A stretch of DNA of 64,000 nucleotides, taken from positions 1,116,001 through 1,180,000 of the forward strand of contig NZ_JPOO01000001.1 in assembly GCF_000733925.1 (NCBI RefSeq), written 5' to 3'. The position numbers and the translations under genes are program-made. This DNA is from Arenibacter algicola. Lineage in GTDB: Bacteria; Bacteroidota; Bacteroidia; Flavobacteriales; Flavobacteriaceae. Positions 33,842 to 42,937 of this stretch are shown one piece after another. The notes beneath the pieces were generated by a model. It saw only the letters and a list, made by a program, of their open reading frames with translations, ran no database searches and was not told the DNA's origin. Position 1 is the stretch's first letter. Each line of letters begins with the position of its first letter.

Positions 33842-34549
33842 TTATGTTCTAGTCCTCTTACGGAGTTTCATGAGTCGGTCCTTGTAGTAGGCCTTCAATT
33901 CGTCCAAAAAGCTCATTGGGTTTTCGTACTCCGTCAACACTTTGTAAGTATGTCTATTTTTGGCCGCCGCCAGTTCCTCCCGCAGTTTTTTTAGCTCCAT
34001 TTTTAAATATGTAAGGTCGGGATCTTTTAAGGGCTCTTGTTTTTCGTGCGGCTTAATCAAGGTGTTGCCACTAAAAATATGTGCGTGATAGGCCTTTAGG
34101 GCCGGCAAATCTCCAAATCTGTAAATTTCTATAAGCTGGGTCGTGATCTCCGTGGCCAAGTCCAATTTATCGGTTTGCATAGAAAATTTATCGGGATGTA
34201 CATATAGCATGGCCTCTCGGTACAGTTGCTTCCTTTGTTGTCGTTCCCTTGAATTCTTTTCTGGAATCGGTTTTGGTTGGTCTGAGGTCAGGATTCCGGT
34301 CTGGTCATAGTTCTTTCCGCGCTTTTTTTGTGCCAGGCGTTTATCCTTTTTTGCCTTTTTTTGTTGCTTATAGAGCAGTGAAAGTTCTTGTTCCTCAATT
34401 AATTCATCTTCGATTTTGGTGCGGAGAAGGTTTTCAAAAACGGATGTTTTTTGAATTGTTTCGTTGATTTCCAATTGCAGCCTATTAATCTCCGCCTGTA
34501 GGAGTTTAATTTGGGTAGGGAGTTCACTGGGAAGGTAATTTTCACTCAT
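33842..34549 (-). CDS. Coiled-coil protein with a J-domain-like HPD segment
   Basis: This 235-residue soluble, very charged protein has a first coiled coil (about 10-75), a basic linker, then 'YREAMLYVHPDKF' with HPD at 118-120. HPD is the hallmark of DnaJ J-domains, and the surrounding helix pattern fits helices II and III of a J-domain placed in mid-protein. A second coiled coil (about 185-235) follows. It may bring DnaK to a client or be an evolved J-like protein; no partner gene is nearby. It has no signal peptide or membrane segment. Confidence in the J-domain comes from the motif and helix pattern only. Confidence 0.7.
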   Translation of the reverse strand: MSENYLPSELPTQIKLLQAEINRLQLEINETIQKTSVFENLLRTKIEDELIEEQELSLLYKQQKKAKKDKRLAQKKRGKNYDQTGILTSDQPKPIPEKNSRERQQRKQLYREAMLYVHPDKFSMQTDKLDLATEITTQLIEIYRFGDLPALKAYHAHIFSGNTLIKPHEKQEPLKDPDLTYLKMELKKLREELAAAKNRHTYKVLTEYENPMSFLDELKAYYKDRLMKLRKRTRT

Positions 34550-34723
34550 GGTTCCAGGGCAATGATAATCTTAATTTTAATGGCAATTTAAACAATAAAA
34601 ACTGTCCAAACGGAGTTCTTATGGTGATGCGCTTTAAAAGGAAGTAAGTAATAAGGTTTTAATTGCATTCCATTGCGCATGATCTTTTATAAATTAAAAC
34701 AATTCTGATTCAAAAAAAGAGAG

Positions 34724-35158
34724 ATGGGAAATTTTAAAGCTATTGTCAAGTTGGCATTTGTAGTATACACCTTGCTATTGGGGTTTTCTTCCTTTGCTTC
34801 CAAAAATGTAGATCGATTAGCCTTTGTGGTAATTAAGACCCCCGCACTTTTTGGGGAAGAAAATTTTCTGGGAAATTGGAAGTATTCTGCAGAAAATGTG
34901 CCTTATGAGTATGCCAAGGGGATATTGTTTATATCTAAAAAAGAAGGTGTACTTACAGTTGTGGTTGCTTTACGAGGTAGGGAGAGCAAGGCACAGGACG
35001 TTAGGGTGGAAGATAATACTTTGACATTTGACCTTAATTTGGAAGGCCAAATAGTATCCGTGAGTATAAATGCGGAAGGTGATAAGATAAGTGGAAAGGC
35101 AAGTTCTCAGGACGGTGTTTTCCAATTAACAGGGGAAAGGCGTTTAGATCCTGAATAG
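34724..35158 (+). CDS. Small secreted protein, paralogue of the gene at 3.7 kb
   Basis: This 144-residue exported protein has an N-terminal signal peptide (about 1-26, 'LAFVVYTLLLGFSSFAS'). The mature part has the same sequence frame as the protein encoded at 3712-4131: 'GNWKYSAENVPYEYAKGILFIS', 'V.DNTLTFDL' and 'GKASSQDGVFQLTG'. The two may share a function but are 31 kb apart and not in one operon. The likely fold is a small beta-sandwich or lipocalin-like barrel. No function is known to me. It ends at a clear terminator (35213). Confidence 0.75.
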   Translation: MGNFKAIVKLAFVVYTLLLGFSSFASKNVDRLAFVVIKTPALFGEENFLGNWKYSAENVPYEYAKGILFISKKEGVLTVVVALRGRESKAQDVRVEDNTLTFDLNLEGQIVSVSINAEGDKISGKASSQDGVFQLTGERRLDPE

Positions 35159-35212
35159 GAATTGATTTTTAATCTTTTTAGGGCTGCTTAGAGTCCCTTA
35201 AGTCATAAAAAA

Positions 35213-35240
35213 AACCGAAGTTTTTAACTTCGGTTTTTTT
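35213..35240. terminator. Bidirectional terminator between convergent genes
   Basis: A perfect 10-bp stem AACCGAAGTT (35213-35222) / AACTTCGGTT (35226-35235) is flanked by A on the left and seven T on the right, so it can end transcription from both sides. Confidence 0.85.
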
Positions 35241-35261
35241 CTTTTTAAAAATTGTTTCCCC

Positions 35262-35801
35262 TTAAAAGGTAATTGGTAGGGAAACTCTGGTGTTTCCCCA
35301 TCCTAAAACCATATGGGTACCATTGTCTACATCTTTATAAGCAATGGAAAAGGCATCCAAAGATTCGGACGCATTGCTCACACCGGCGGGTACACGTAAT
35401 ACATCGGCACTTTCCTGGTAGGAATAGGCCCCCCACTGATTTAAATTTTTGTTCAGTATTATGGTCCATTCCTTATCACCTGGAATGGTAAATAGGGAAT
35501 AAGTACCAGCGGCAACTGCTTTACCACCTACAGTAGCATCTTTATAAAAAATGATTTCAGCGGCCTCATTCGCTCCAGTTCTCCAAACCTTCCCTGCTGG
35601 GGCTAGTTCAGAAATTGAACGTCCTTTTAATTGTGGTCGACTATAAGTTACTCGAACCAATTTTTCCGAAACTTTATAATCAGTAGGGTAGGAGGCAATG
35701 TCCGCTGGACTCTTGTCCAATCCACTGAATTTCTGTGCCATAGCTTCAGAGCTAAAGGCCAAAGCAATAACCATAAGTGCAATCGTAAATAAATTTTTCA
35801 T
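35262..35801 (-). CDS. DUF2911-family exported protein
   Basis: This 179-residue protein has a signal peptide (about 1-22, ending 'SEAMAQ'). The rest matches the Bacteroidetes DUF2911 family: 'KGRSISELAPAGKVWRTGANEAAEIIF', read in parts, then 'AAGTYSLFTIP', 'WTIILNKNLNQWGAYSY' and 'VLGWGNTRVSLPI'. These are periplasmic or secreted beta-sandwich proteins of unknown function. A single gene with the shared bidirectional terminator on its 3' side. Confidence 0.85.
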   Translation of the reverse strand: MKNLFTIALMVIALAFSSEAMAQKFSGLDKSPADIASYPTDYKVSEKLVRVTYSRPQLKGRSISELAPAGKVWRTGANEAAEIIFYKDATVGGKAVAAGTYSLFTIPGDKEWTIILNKNLNQWGAYSYQESADVLRVPAGVSNASESLDAFSIAYKDVDNGTHMVLGWGNTRVSLPITF

Positions 35802-36042
35802 TTTTTTTAGTTTTAGTGATTGTCAAATTTAAGTAGTATTCCTATTAATTTGAATTAAAAGTCGGTAAATTTTGGTCACCTTACAAAATAGATGGTTGGT
35901 GTAAGCGATTTCATTTAAAATATAACAATATGTTAGTATTTATGTATTTATAGTTTTAAATTATAACTAATTTTAAGTTTTATATTTTATAATGTGTATA
36001 TTAGGTCGATATTTGCTTTAAAATTGACATAAATATTATTGT

Positions 36043-37713
36043 ATGTGTGGAATTGTATGTGCCTTTGATGTAAAAGAGAGTACCGAGGTTTTAAGGCCTC
36101 AATTGCTGGAAATGTCCAAGAAAATTAGACATAGAGGGCCAGATTGGAGTGGGATATTTGCCGATGATAAGGCTATTTTGGCTCATGAACGTTTGGCAAT
36201 CGTTGATCCGGCATCGGGAAAACAACCTTTGTTCAGTCCGGATAAGAAATTGGTTTTGGCCGCTAATGGTGAAATATATAACCATAGGGAATTGCGTAAG
36301 CAATTTGCAGGAACCTATGATTTTCAGACCGAGTCTGACTGCGAGGTAATTTTGGCCCTATATCAGAAGAAAGGGGTGGACTTCTTGGATGAAATGAACG
36401 GTATTTTTGGTTTTGCCATCTATGACTCTGAAAAGGATGAGTATTTTATAGCAAGGGATCATATGGGGATTATTCCACTATATGTAGGTTGGGATATTAA
36501 TGGTACTTTTTATGTAGCCTCAGAATTAAAAGCTTTGGAAGGGACCTGTACCAAGATACAGTTGTTTCCTCCAGGTCATTACTTGCATAGCAGCGATGGG
36601 GAATTTAAAAGATGGTATTCCCGAGATTGGATGGAATACGATGCGGTAAAGGACAATGAGACTAGTATTCAAGCTGTTAAAGAGGCCTTGGAAGCGGCAG
36701 TTCATAGACAATTAATGTCCGATGTACCCTATGGTGTATTGCTTTCGGGTGGATTGGACTCGTCGGTAACTTCTGCCATAGCAAAAAAATATGCCCAGAA
36801 GAGAATTGAGTCGGATGACACTACGGATGCCTGGTGGCCGCAATTGCATTCATTTTCAGTAGGATTGGAAGGTTCACCGGATTTGGCAGCGGCACAAAAA
36901 GTGGCAAAACATATCGGTACCGTGCACCACGAAATAAAATTCACCATTCAAGAAGGTTTGGATGCTATTAAAGATGTAGTATACAACCTGGAAACATATG
37001 ATATAACTACGATAAGGGCTTCTACCCCAATGTATTTAATGGCCAGGGTTATAAAATCTATGGGTATTAAAATGGTTTTGTCGGGCGAAGGAGCGGATGA
37101 ATTATTTGGGGGTTATTTATACTTTCATAAGGCGCCAAATGCGAAGGAATTCCATGAGGAAACAGTTCGTAAATTGGATAAGCTTCACATGTACGATTGT
37201 CTAAGGGCCAATAAATCCTTGGCTGCTTGGGGCATAGAGGGAAGGGTTCCATTTTTGGATAAGGAGTTTATGGACGTAGCCATGAGAATCAACCCTAAGG
37301 ACAAGATGATCAACGGGGAACGCATGGAGAAATGGGTGGTTCGTAAGGCTTTTGAAGATATGTTGCCGGAAAGTGTTGCATGGAGACAAAAGGAACAATT
37401 TTCAGATGGAGTTGGTTATAGCTGGATAGATACCTTGAAGGAGGTTGTTAAGAACGAAGTTACGGATGATCAATTGGCAAATGCCAAATACAGATTTCCT
37501 TTGCAGACACCTACGTCTAAAGAAGAATTCTATTATCGCTCAATTTTTGAAGAGCATTTTCCATCCGATGCTGCGGCATTATGTGTTCCACAGGAACCTT
37601 CAGTGGCATGTAGTACCAGAATTGCCCTGGAATGGGATGAGGCCTTTAAAAACATGAACGATCCGTCCGGTAGGGCTGTATCAAAGGTGCATTCCGATGC
37701 TTATGTAAAGTAA
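36043..37713 (+). CDS. asnB: Asparagine synthase, glutamine-hydrolysing (AsnB)
   Basis: This 556-residue enzyme makes asparagine from aspartate, glutamine and ATP in the cytosol. The N-terminal class II amidotransferase domain starts with Cys2 of 'MCGIVC', the nucleophile after Met removal, and shows 'IRHRGPDWSG' and 'AANGEIYNH'. The synthetase domain (about 200-556) has the PP-loop 'LLSGGLDSSV' that binds ATP, then 'LSGEGADELFGGY' and 'WGIEGRVPFLD'. Length is normal for AsnB. It is monocistronic, with a strong terminator 60 bp after the stop. Confidence 0.95.
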   Translation: MCGIVCAFDVKESTEVLRPQLLEMSKKIRHRGPDWSGIFADDKAILAHERLAIVDPASGKQPLFSPDKKLVLAANGEIYNHRELRKQFAGTYDFQTESDCEVILALYQKKGVDFLDEMNGIFGFAIYDSEKDEYFIARDHMGIIPLYVGWDINGTFYVASELKALEGTCTKIQLFPPGHYLHSSDGEFKRWYSRDWMEYDAVKDNETSIQAVKEALEAAVHRQLMSDVPYGVLLSGGLDSSVTSAIAKKYAQKRIESDDTTDAWWPQLHSFSVGLEGSPDLAAAQKVAKHIGTVHHEIKFTIQEGLDAIKDVVYNLETYDITTIRASTPMYLMARVIKSMGIKMVLSGEGADELFGGYLYFHKAPNAKEFHEETVRKLDKLHMYDCLRANKSLAAWGIEGRVPFLDKEFMDVAMRINPKDKMINGERMEKWVVRKAFEDMLPESVAWRQKEQFSDGVGYSWIDTLKEVVKNEVTDDQLANAKYRFPLQTPTSKEEFYYRSIFEEHFPSDAAALCVPQEPSVACSTRIALEWDEAFKNMNDPSGRAVSKVHSDAYVK

Positions 37714-37770
37714 TGCTGCCGGAGTAGGCATTAAGAATTCAATAGATCAAGTTTATAGTTTATTAGTGTA

Positions 37771-37805
37771 AGAGGCATCCTGTAGGGGATGCCTCTTTTA
37801 TTTTT
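37771..37805 (+). terminator. Terminator of asnB
   Basis: Arms AGAGGCATCC (37771-37780) and GGATGCCTCT (37787-37796) form a perfect 10-bp stem, followed by a T-rich tail. Confidence 0.85.
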
Positions 37806-38206
37806 AGGAGGTTATCTTGGTAATTAAATTTGCGAGTTCTGGCCATATCACTATAGAAACTCCAGCCGAATGGGTTAAAGTCCTGTACAGGGTTTATTCG
37901 GTATCCATGAAATAACCAAGTTCATGATTGTTTTGGTCTGGAGTGCGAAAAATAAGGAAAGATATTGTGGCAAAAGGCAATTCAATGTAGGGGTATATTT
38001 TACGATTTAGTCCATCTGTATTAGCTTGGTTGTTCCGTTACAACTTCTTGTTTATTTGGTAGATCCGCATGCTCGGAATTGGGTATGTAGAGGAGTAAAG
38101 AGCGCTCTTTGCCAACTTTTATATCGATTGGTATTTTTCCACAATTTTTGTTGATAACTTAGTGACTTATATTGGGCATCAGCCCTATATTTCATAGGGT
38201 ATTGCG

Positions 38207-38214
38207 TATATTTG
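38207..38214 (+). promoter_or_regulatory. gyrB promoter -7 element
   Basis: TATATTTG is a perfect TAnnTTTG match, 38 bp before the gyrB start. No TTG lies at the best upstream spacing; instead the CCCTAT/ATAGGG palindrome overlaps that region and could be a regulatory site. Confidence 0.5.
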
Positions 38215-38252
38215 TAGGATTGCTAAAATTATAATGAAATAAGTATTTATTT

Positions 38253-40214
38253 ATGAGCGAAGAAGCAAATAAAGACGAGCAAAAAAAGAACAATTATTCC
38301 GCGGATAGTATCCAGGCCCTTGAGGGTATGGAGCATGTGCGTATGAGGCCTTCCATGTATATTGGTGATGTAGGGGTACGTGGTTTGCATCATTTGGTTT
38401 ATGAGGTAGTGGATAACTCCATTGATGAGGCAATGGGCGGCCATTGTGATGAGATTAGTGTAACGATAAATGAAGACAATTCCATTACTACCCAGGATAA
38501 CGGTAGGGGTATCCCTGTAGACCTTCACAAGAAAGAAGGCGTTTCGGCTTTAGAGGTAGTTATGACCAAAATAGGTGCCGGAGGTAAATTTGACAAGGAT
38601 TCCTACAAGGTATCAGGTGGTTTGCACGGTGTTGGGGTATCCTGTGTCAATGCACTCTCCAAGCACTTGAGAGCTACGGTGCATAGGGATGGAAAAATCT
38701 GGGAACAGGAGTACAGTAAGGGTAAAGCACTATATCCTGTGAAAAGTATTGGGGAAACCGATAAAAGGGGGACCATTGTAACTTTTACACCGGATGATAC
38801 GATATTTACCCAGACTGTGGAATACAGTTATGAGACCTTGGCAAATAGAATGCGTGAGCTTTCATTCTTGAACAAGGGTGTATCCATCACCTTGATGGAC
38901 AAGCGACAAAAGGATAAGGACAGCGAAAGTGGTTATGTAACCGAGCGCTTTTTTTCCGAAGAGGGACTAAAGGAATTTATCAAGTTCTTGGATGGAAATC
39001 GCGAACCTCTTATTCGTAGCGTAATTTCCATGGAAGGGGAGAAGAACGATATTCCTGTAGAAGTGGCCATGGTCTATAATACTTCTTATACAGAGAATCT
39101 GCATTCCTATGTCAATAATATCAATACCCATGAAGGCGGTACACATTTGGCCGGATTTAGAAGGGGTCTGACATCTACTTTGAAGAAGTATGCCGATGCA
39201 TCGGGGATGTTGGAAAAATTAAAATTCGAGGTTCAAGGCGATGATTTTAGGGAAGGTTTAACCGCAATTATCTCTGTAAAGGTTGCGGAACCGCAATTTG
39301 AAGGGCAGACCAAAACCAAATTGGGTAACAGGGAAGTATCTGCGGCAGTAAGTCAGGCAGTTTCTGAAATGTTGACCAATTATTTGGAGGAAAATCCAGA
39401 TGATGCCAAAACCATTGTCCAAAAAGTAATTTTGGCGGCCCAAGCCCGTCATGCGGCTACCAAGGCCCGTGAAATGGTTCAGCGTAAAACCGTGATGAGC
39501 ATTGGTGGCCTGCCAGGAAAACTATCCGATTGTTCGGAACAGGATCCGGCATTGTGTGAGGTCTTCCTTGTTGAGGGTGATTCTGCGGGAGGTACTGCCA
39601 AGCAAGGGCGCGACAGGGCTTTTCAGGCTATTCTTCCATTAAGGGGTAAGATCCTGAACGTGGAGAAAGCTATGACCCATAAGGTCTTTGAAAATGAGGA
39701 GATCAAAAATATATATACTGCCTTGGGTGTTACCATTGGTACCGAGGAAGACAGCAAGGCTTTGAACTTGGATAAGTTGCGCTATCACAAAGTAGTGATT
39801 ATGTGTGATGCGGATGTGGATGGTAGCCATATCGAGACCTTGATATTGACCTTTTTCTTTAGGTATATGCGCGAATTGATCGAGGGAGGTCACGTTTATA
39901 TAGCAACCCCACCTCTGTATTTGGTAAAGAAAGGGTCTAAGAAAAGATACGCCTGGTCCGATAAGGAGAGGGATGAAATTGCCGAGAGTTTTAACGGTAG
40001 CGTGGGTATTCAGAGATATAAAGGTCTTGGGGAGATGAATGCGGAACAATTATGGGATACTACAATGAATCCTGAATTTAGGACCTTAAGGCAGATAACC
40101 ATAGATAACGCCACAGAGACAGATAGAGTTTTCTCAATGTTGATGGGAGATGAAGTTCCACCTCGTAGGGAGTTTATTGAGAAAAATGCGGTCTATGCCA
40201 ACATTGATGCATAA
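38253..40214 (+). CDS. gyrB: DNA gyrase subunit B
   Basis: This 653-residue ATPase subunit of DNA gyrase works with GyrA to introduce negative supercoils. The N-terminal GHKL ATPase domain has 'YEVVDNSIDEAMGG', 'DNGRGIPV' and 'GGLHGVGVSCVNALS'. The transducer domain follows, then the TOPRIM domain with 'EGDSAGG' and 'DADVDGSHI', where the Glu and Asp residues hold Mg2+. The C-terminus 'RREFIEKNAVYANIDA' is typical of GyrB. The length suits a GyrB without the enterobacterial insert. It is monocistronic with a clear terminator. Confidence 0.97.
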   Translation: MSEEANKDEQKKNNYSADSIQALEGMEHVRMRPSMYIGDVGVRGLHHLVYEVVDNSIDEAMGGHCDEISVTINEDNSITTQDNGRGIPVDLHKKEGVSALEVVMTKIGAGGKFDKDSYKVSGGLHGVGVSCVNALSKHLRATVHRDGKIWEQEYSKGKALYPVKSIGETDKRGTIVTFTPDDTIFTQTVEYSYETLANRMRELSFLNKGVSITLMDKRQKDKDSESGYVTERFFSEEGLKEFIKFLDGNREPLIRSVISMEGEKNDIPVEVAMVYNTSYTENLHSYVNNINTHEGGTHLAGFRRGLTSTLKKYADASGMLEKLKFEVQGDDFREGLTAIISVKVAEPQFEGQTKTKLGNREVSAAVSQAVSEMLTNYLEENPDDAKTIVQKVILAAQARHAATKAREMVQRKTVMSIGGLPGKLSDCSEQDPALCEVFLVEGDSAGGTAKQGRDRAFQAILPLRGKILNVEKAMTHKVFENEEIKNIYTALGVTIGTEEDSKALNLDKLRYHKVVIMCDADVDGSHIETLILTFFFRYMRELIEGGHVYIATPPLYLVKKGSKKRYAWSDKERDEIAESFNGSVGIQRYKGLGEMNAEQLWDTTMNPEFRTLRQITIDNATETDRVFSMLMGDEVPPRREFIEKNAVYANIDA

Positions 40215-40234
40215 AAAATAGGGTTTACACAACA

Positions 40235-40262
40235 AAAACTCGCACCATTGGTGCGAGTTTTT
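40235..40262 (+). terminator. Terminator of gyrB
   Basis: A perfect stem AAAACTCGCACC (40235-40246) / GGTGCGAGTTTT (40250-40261) has a 3-nt loop and more T after it. It lies 20 bp past the gyrB stop. Confidence 0.88.
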
Positions 40263-40287
40263 TAGTTTTAGCAAAAATCTAAGTGTT

Positions 40288-41298
40288 ATGAAATATTTAT
40301 TTTTAATAGGAATTTTGTTTTTTAGTGTAGCGGGTTATTCGCAATCTAACGTTAATGAGCTATTTGCTGCGGGAATTAATGATGCTGAGAAATTTTCTGA
40401 TAGTTATTTCGGGCCGGTGTCCGAGGGTGCTATTTATAGTTTGTCCAATGGATGGTACAACTCTGCCGATTCCAAACCCTTGGGGGGTTTTGAGATTTCC
40501 ATAATTGGCAATATGACTTCTTTTAAAAATAAGGAAGACAAAAAGACTTTCGTTCTAAATACAGCTGATTATGAAAATCTGCAGTTCGTGGATGGAAGCA
40601 CTTCCAAACCGGTTTCCACTGCTTTGGGAGATCTTGAGGGCATTCGGGTATTTGTAGAAGGTGAAGTAGGGCCTATTACAACCCGGGAGGAATTTGAATT
40701 GCCGACCGGACTTGCTTCGGAAAACATAAACTTTATTCCTTCCGCGTTTTTACAGGTAAGTGTAGGCTTGGTCAAGGGCTTGGAAGTGAAGGCCAGGTTT
40801 TTGCCTAAAATTAATACAGAGGACGTGGCCGTCGGATTATACGGGGTTGGTCTACAATATGACTTTTCCAAATTGTTGCCTGCAGATAAAATATTGCCCG
40901 TAGCACTTTCCGCTGTGGCAGGATATACGCATTTGAATGCTTCTTATGATTTTACGGACAGTAATATTGTAGATGGTAGCGATCAGCAGATAGAGGTGGA
41001 CATGAATGTTTTAACGGTTCAGGCCGTTGCCTCCACTAAACTTCCCGTAATTAATTTTTATGGGGCTATAGGATATGTTTCAGGAAAATCCACAACAGAC
41101 GTTTTAGGGACCTACCAGGTACAGTCTGGGCCATTTCAAGAAACCTATGTAGATCCTTTTTCCTTGACCAGAAAGGCCAGCGGGGTCTCGGGAACTTTGG
41201 GTGCCAAATTAAAACTTGGCTTCTTTAGGTTGCATGCCGATTATTCTCTGGCAGAATTTAATAACCTAACTGTAGGAGTAAATTTTGGATTTAGATAA
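40288..41298 (+). CDS. DUF6588-like outer-membrane beta-barrel protein
   Basis: This 336-residue protein has a signal peptide (about 1-18, 'LFFSVAGYSQ'). The pattern after it ('FSDSYFGPVSEGAIYSLSNGWYNSAD') and the alternating strands to the C-terminus 'LTVGVNFGFR' fit a small outer-membrane barrel of the DUF6588 type seen in Flavobacteriia. The motif 'PSAFLQVSVGLVKGLEVKARFLP' is a common region. Function is unknown, perhaps a porin or surface protein. It converges on a lipoprotein gene, the stop codons lying 16 bp apart within a palindrome. Confidence 0.75.
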   Translation: MKYLFLIGILFFSVAGYSQSNVNELFAAGINDAEKFSDSYFGPVSEGAIYSLSNGWYNSADSKPLGGFEISIIGNMTSFKNKEDKKTFVLNTADYENLQFVDGSTSKPVSTALGDLEGIRVFVEGEVGPITTREEFELPTGLASENINFIPSAFLQVSVGLVKGLEVKARFLPKINTEDVAVGLYGVGLQYDFSKLLPADKILPVALSAVAGYTHLNASYDFTDSNIVDGSDQQIEVDMNVLTVQAVASTKLPVINFYGAIGYVSGKSTTDVLGTYQVQSGPFQETYVDPFSLTRKASGVSGTLGAKLKLGFFRLHADYSLAEFNNLTVGVNFGFR

Positions 41299-41308
41299 AT
41301 CCAAAATT
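41281..41308. terminator. 28-bp perfect palindrome over the stop codon, possible bidirectional terminator
   Basis: AATTTTGGATTTA (41281-41293) and TAAATCCAAAATT (41296-41308) are exact inverted arms with GA between. It spans the barrel gene stop (TAA 41296-41298) and ends 6 bp before the stop of the converging lipoprotein gene. There is no long T run, so terminator function is not sure. Confidence 0.45.
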
Positions 41309-41314
41309 TACCCT

Positions 41315-41689
41315 TTATTCCCTTATTGCCAATACGTTGCCTTCCTTATCGGCAAGGATAATCCCATGCTCGGTTTCTGTCATGAGTACTATATCCTCCT
41401 CTTTGTCAAGACCGGGATAAGAAATAACATATAGGCTATCCTTATGGACCCAACTAAAGTCCGAGATAACCGTTAAATTCTTGTTGTGATAGGTGTGGTA
41501 TCTACCTAGATACGCATCATTAAATATCCACTCCTGTCTAACTGTAACATCCTGTTTTTGTGTGGTGCCTACATCTGTCGAGATGTGGGACCATATCCCA
41601 ATTACCGGATCGTTGTTCTCTGTAATTTTGGTACAATTACTGGCCAGTAGGATGCCAATTATTGCCAAGAATGAAAATAATTTCTTCAT
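41315..41689 (-). CDS. Small hypothetical lipoprotein
   Basis: This 124-residue protein has the lipobox 'LLASNC' (Cys19). It shows 'IGIWSHIST', a strand-rich middle and 'EWIFNDAYLGRYHTY', the look of lipocalin-like or META-like domains that begin with a G-x-W motif. I do not recognise a family. It is likely envelope-bound. A single gene, converging on the barrel gene. Confidence 0.7.
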   Translation of the reverse strand: MKKLFSFLAIIGILLASNCTKITENNDPVIGIWSHISTDVGTTQKQDVTVRQEWIFNDAYLGRYHTYHNKNLTVISDFSWVHKDSLYVISYPGLDKEEDIVLMTETEHGIILADKEGNVLAIRE

Positions 41690-41927
41690 TTTGTAGGAAT
41701 TTTCTTTGATTTGGGTACTTACTATTGAACGTGCAGTTTCAACTTTCTATTATATTAATTCGACGTATGGAACAGTATTTTAACTTTTTTCGATAAAAGG
41801 TCTTTTTATTACGTTCAGTATAAAATAGGAGTGGGCTATAATAGCACTTACTTTTTTGAAAGGCCATAGAAAAAGTCAAATTCTTCTTCGCAATAAAATT
41901 TAGTTGGTTTCTATGGATAGGGTGGTA

Positions 41928-41954
41928 TTGTTCTGTTAAAAATCAGTACTTTTG
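41928..41954 (+). promoter_or_regulatory. Probable mdh promoter
   Basis: TACTTTTG (41947-41954) matches TAnnTTTG. A TTG at 41928-41930 lies 16 bp upstream, shorter than the usual spacing. It precedes ATG 41987 by 32 bp. Confidence 0.45.
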
Positions 41955-41986
41955 AAAGATAATTTTTAACTTAAAATAACCTTATA

Positions 41987-42913
41987 ATGAAAGTTACCGT
42001 TGTTGGAGCAGGTGCTGTTGGCGCAAGTTGTGCAGAGTACATTGCTATAAAGAATTTTGCATCTGAAGTAGTTGTGTTGGATATAAAGGAAGGATTTGCT
42101 GAAGGCAAGGCCATGGATTTAATGCAAACAGCTTCATTGAATGGTTTTGATACCAAAATAACAGGAATTACAAATGATTATAGCAAAACTGCAGGAAGTG
42201 ATGTGGCTATTATCACTTCTGGTATTCCACGTAAGCCGGGAATGACCCGTGAGGAGCTGATAGGGATAAATGCAGGAATTGTAAAAACGGTTTCTTTCAA
42301 TTTATTGGAGCATTCCCCCAACGTAATTTTGATCGTGGTTAGTAATCCAATGGATACCATGACTTATTTGGTTCATAAAACTACTGGTTTGCCCAAGAAC
42401 AGAATTATAGGAATGGGTGGAGCTTTGGATAGCGCAAGGTTTAAATACAGATTGGCCGAGGCATTGGAGGCTCCAATTTCCGATGTTGATGGTATGGTCA
42501 TTGGAGGTCATAGCGATACAGGTATGGTACCTTTAACTGCACATGCAACCAGGAATAGTATTAAGGTATCCGAATTTTTGTCCGAAGAGCGTCTTGCGCA
42601 AGTTTCTGAGGATACCAAAGTGGGTGGTGCTACGCTTACAAAATTATTGGGTACCAGTGCTTGGTATGCACCAGGTGCCGCCGTTTCTTCCATGGTACAG
42701 GCAATTGCCTGCGATCAGAAGAAGATGTTCCCATGTTCTGCATTTCTGGAAGGCGAGTACGGTCTTAATGATATTTGTATTGGCGTGCCGGTACTTTTAG
42801 GTAAAAATGGGATCGAAAAAATTGTAAAAATAGATTTGGCCGAGGCAGAAAAAGCAAAAATGAAGGAAAGTGCTGAAGGCGTAAGAAAGACAAATAGCTT
42901 ATTGACCCTATAG
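41987..42913 (+). CDS. mdh: Malate dehydrogenase
   Basis: This 308-residue NAD-dependent malate dehydrogenase of the LDH-like type interconverts malate and oxaloacetate in the TCA cycle. It has the Rossmann motif 'VVGAGAVGAS', Asp at the end of strand 2 ('VVVLDIKEG', NAD preference), the substrate loop 'GIPRKPGMTREEL' with Arg in the malate-type position, and the catalytic 'GGHSDTGMVPL' His with its Asp partner. Length is normal. It is monocistronic, with its own promoter and a large hairpin terminator. Confidence 0.95.
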   Translation: MKVTVVGAGAVGASCAEYIAIKNFASEVVVLDIKEGFAEGKAMDLMQTASLNGFDTKITGITNDYSKTAGSDVAIITSGIPRKPGMTREELIGINAGIVKTVSFNLLEHSPNVILIVVSNPMDTMTYLVHKTTGLPKNRIIGMGGALDSARFKYRLAEALEAPISDVDGMVIGGHSDTGMVPLTAHATRNSIKVSEFLSEERLAQVSEDTKVGGATLTKLLGTSAWYAPGAAVSSMVQAIACDQKKMFPCSAFLEGEYGLNDICIGVPVLLGKNGIEKIVKIDLAEAEKAKMKESAEGVRKTNSLLTL

Positions 42914-42937
42914 TTTATTGGGGTTGCCAAATATTTA

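Larger units (their letters stand above)
37714..38252. other. 539-bp intergenic region between asnB and gyrB
   Basis: After the asnB terminator there is no gene. Near the end are a DnaA-box-like TTTTCCACA (38135-38143), an opposed TGTTGATAA (38149-38157, one mismatch to the TTATCCACA box), a CCCTAT (38183-38188) / ATAGGG (38194-38199) inverted repeat and the gyrB promoter -7 element. Confidence 0.55.
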
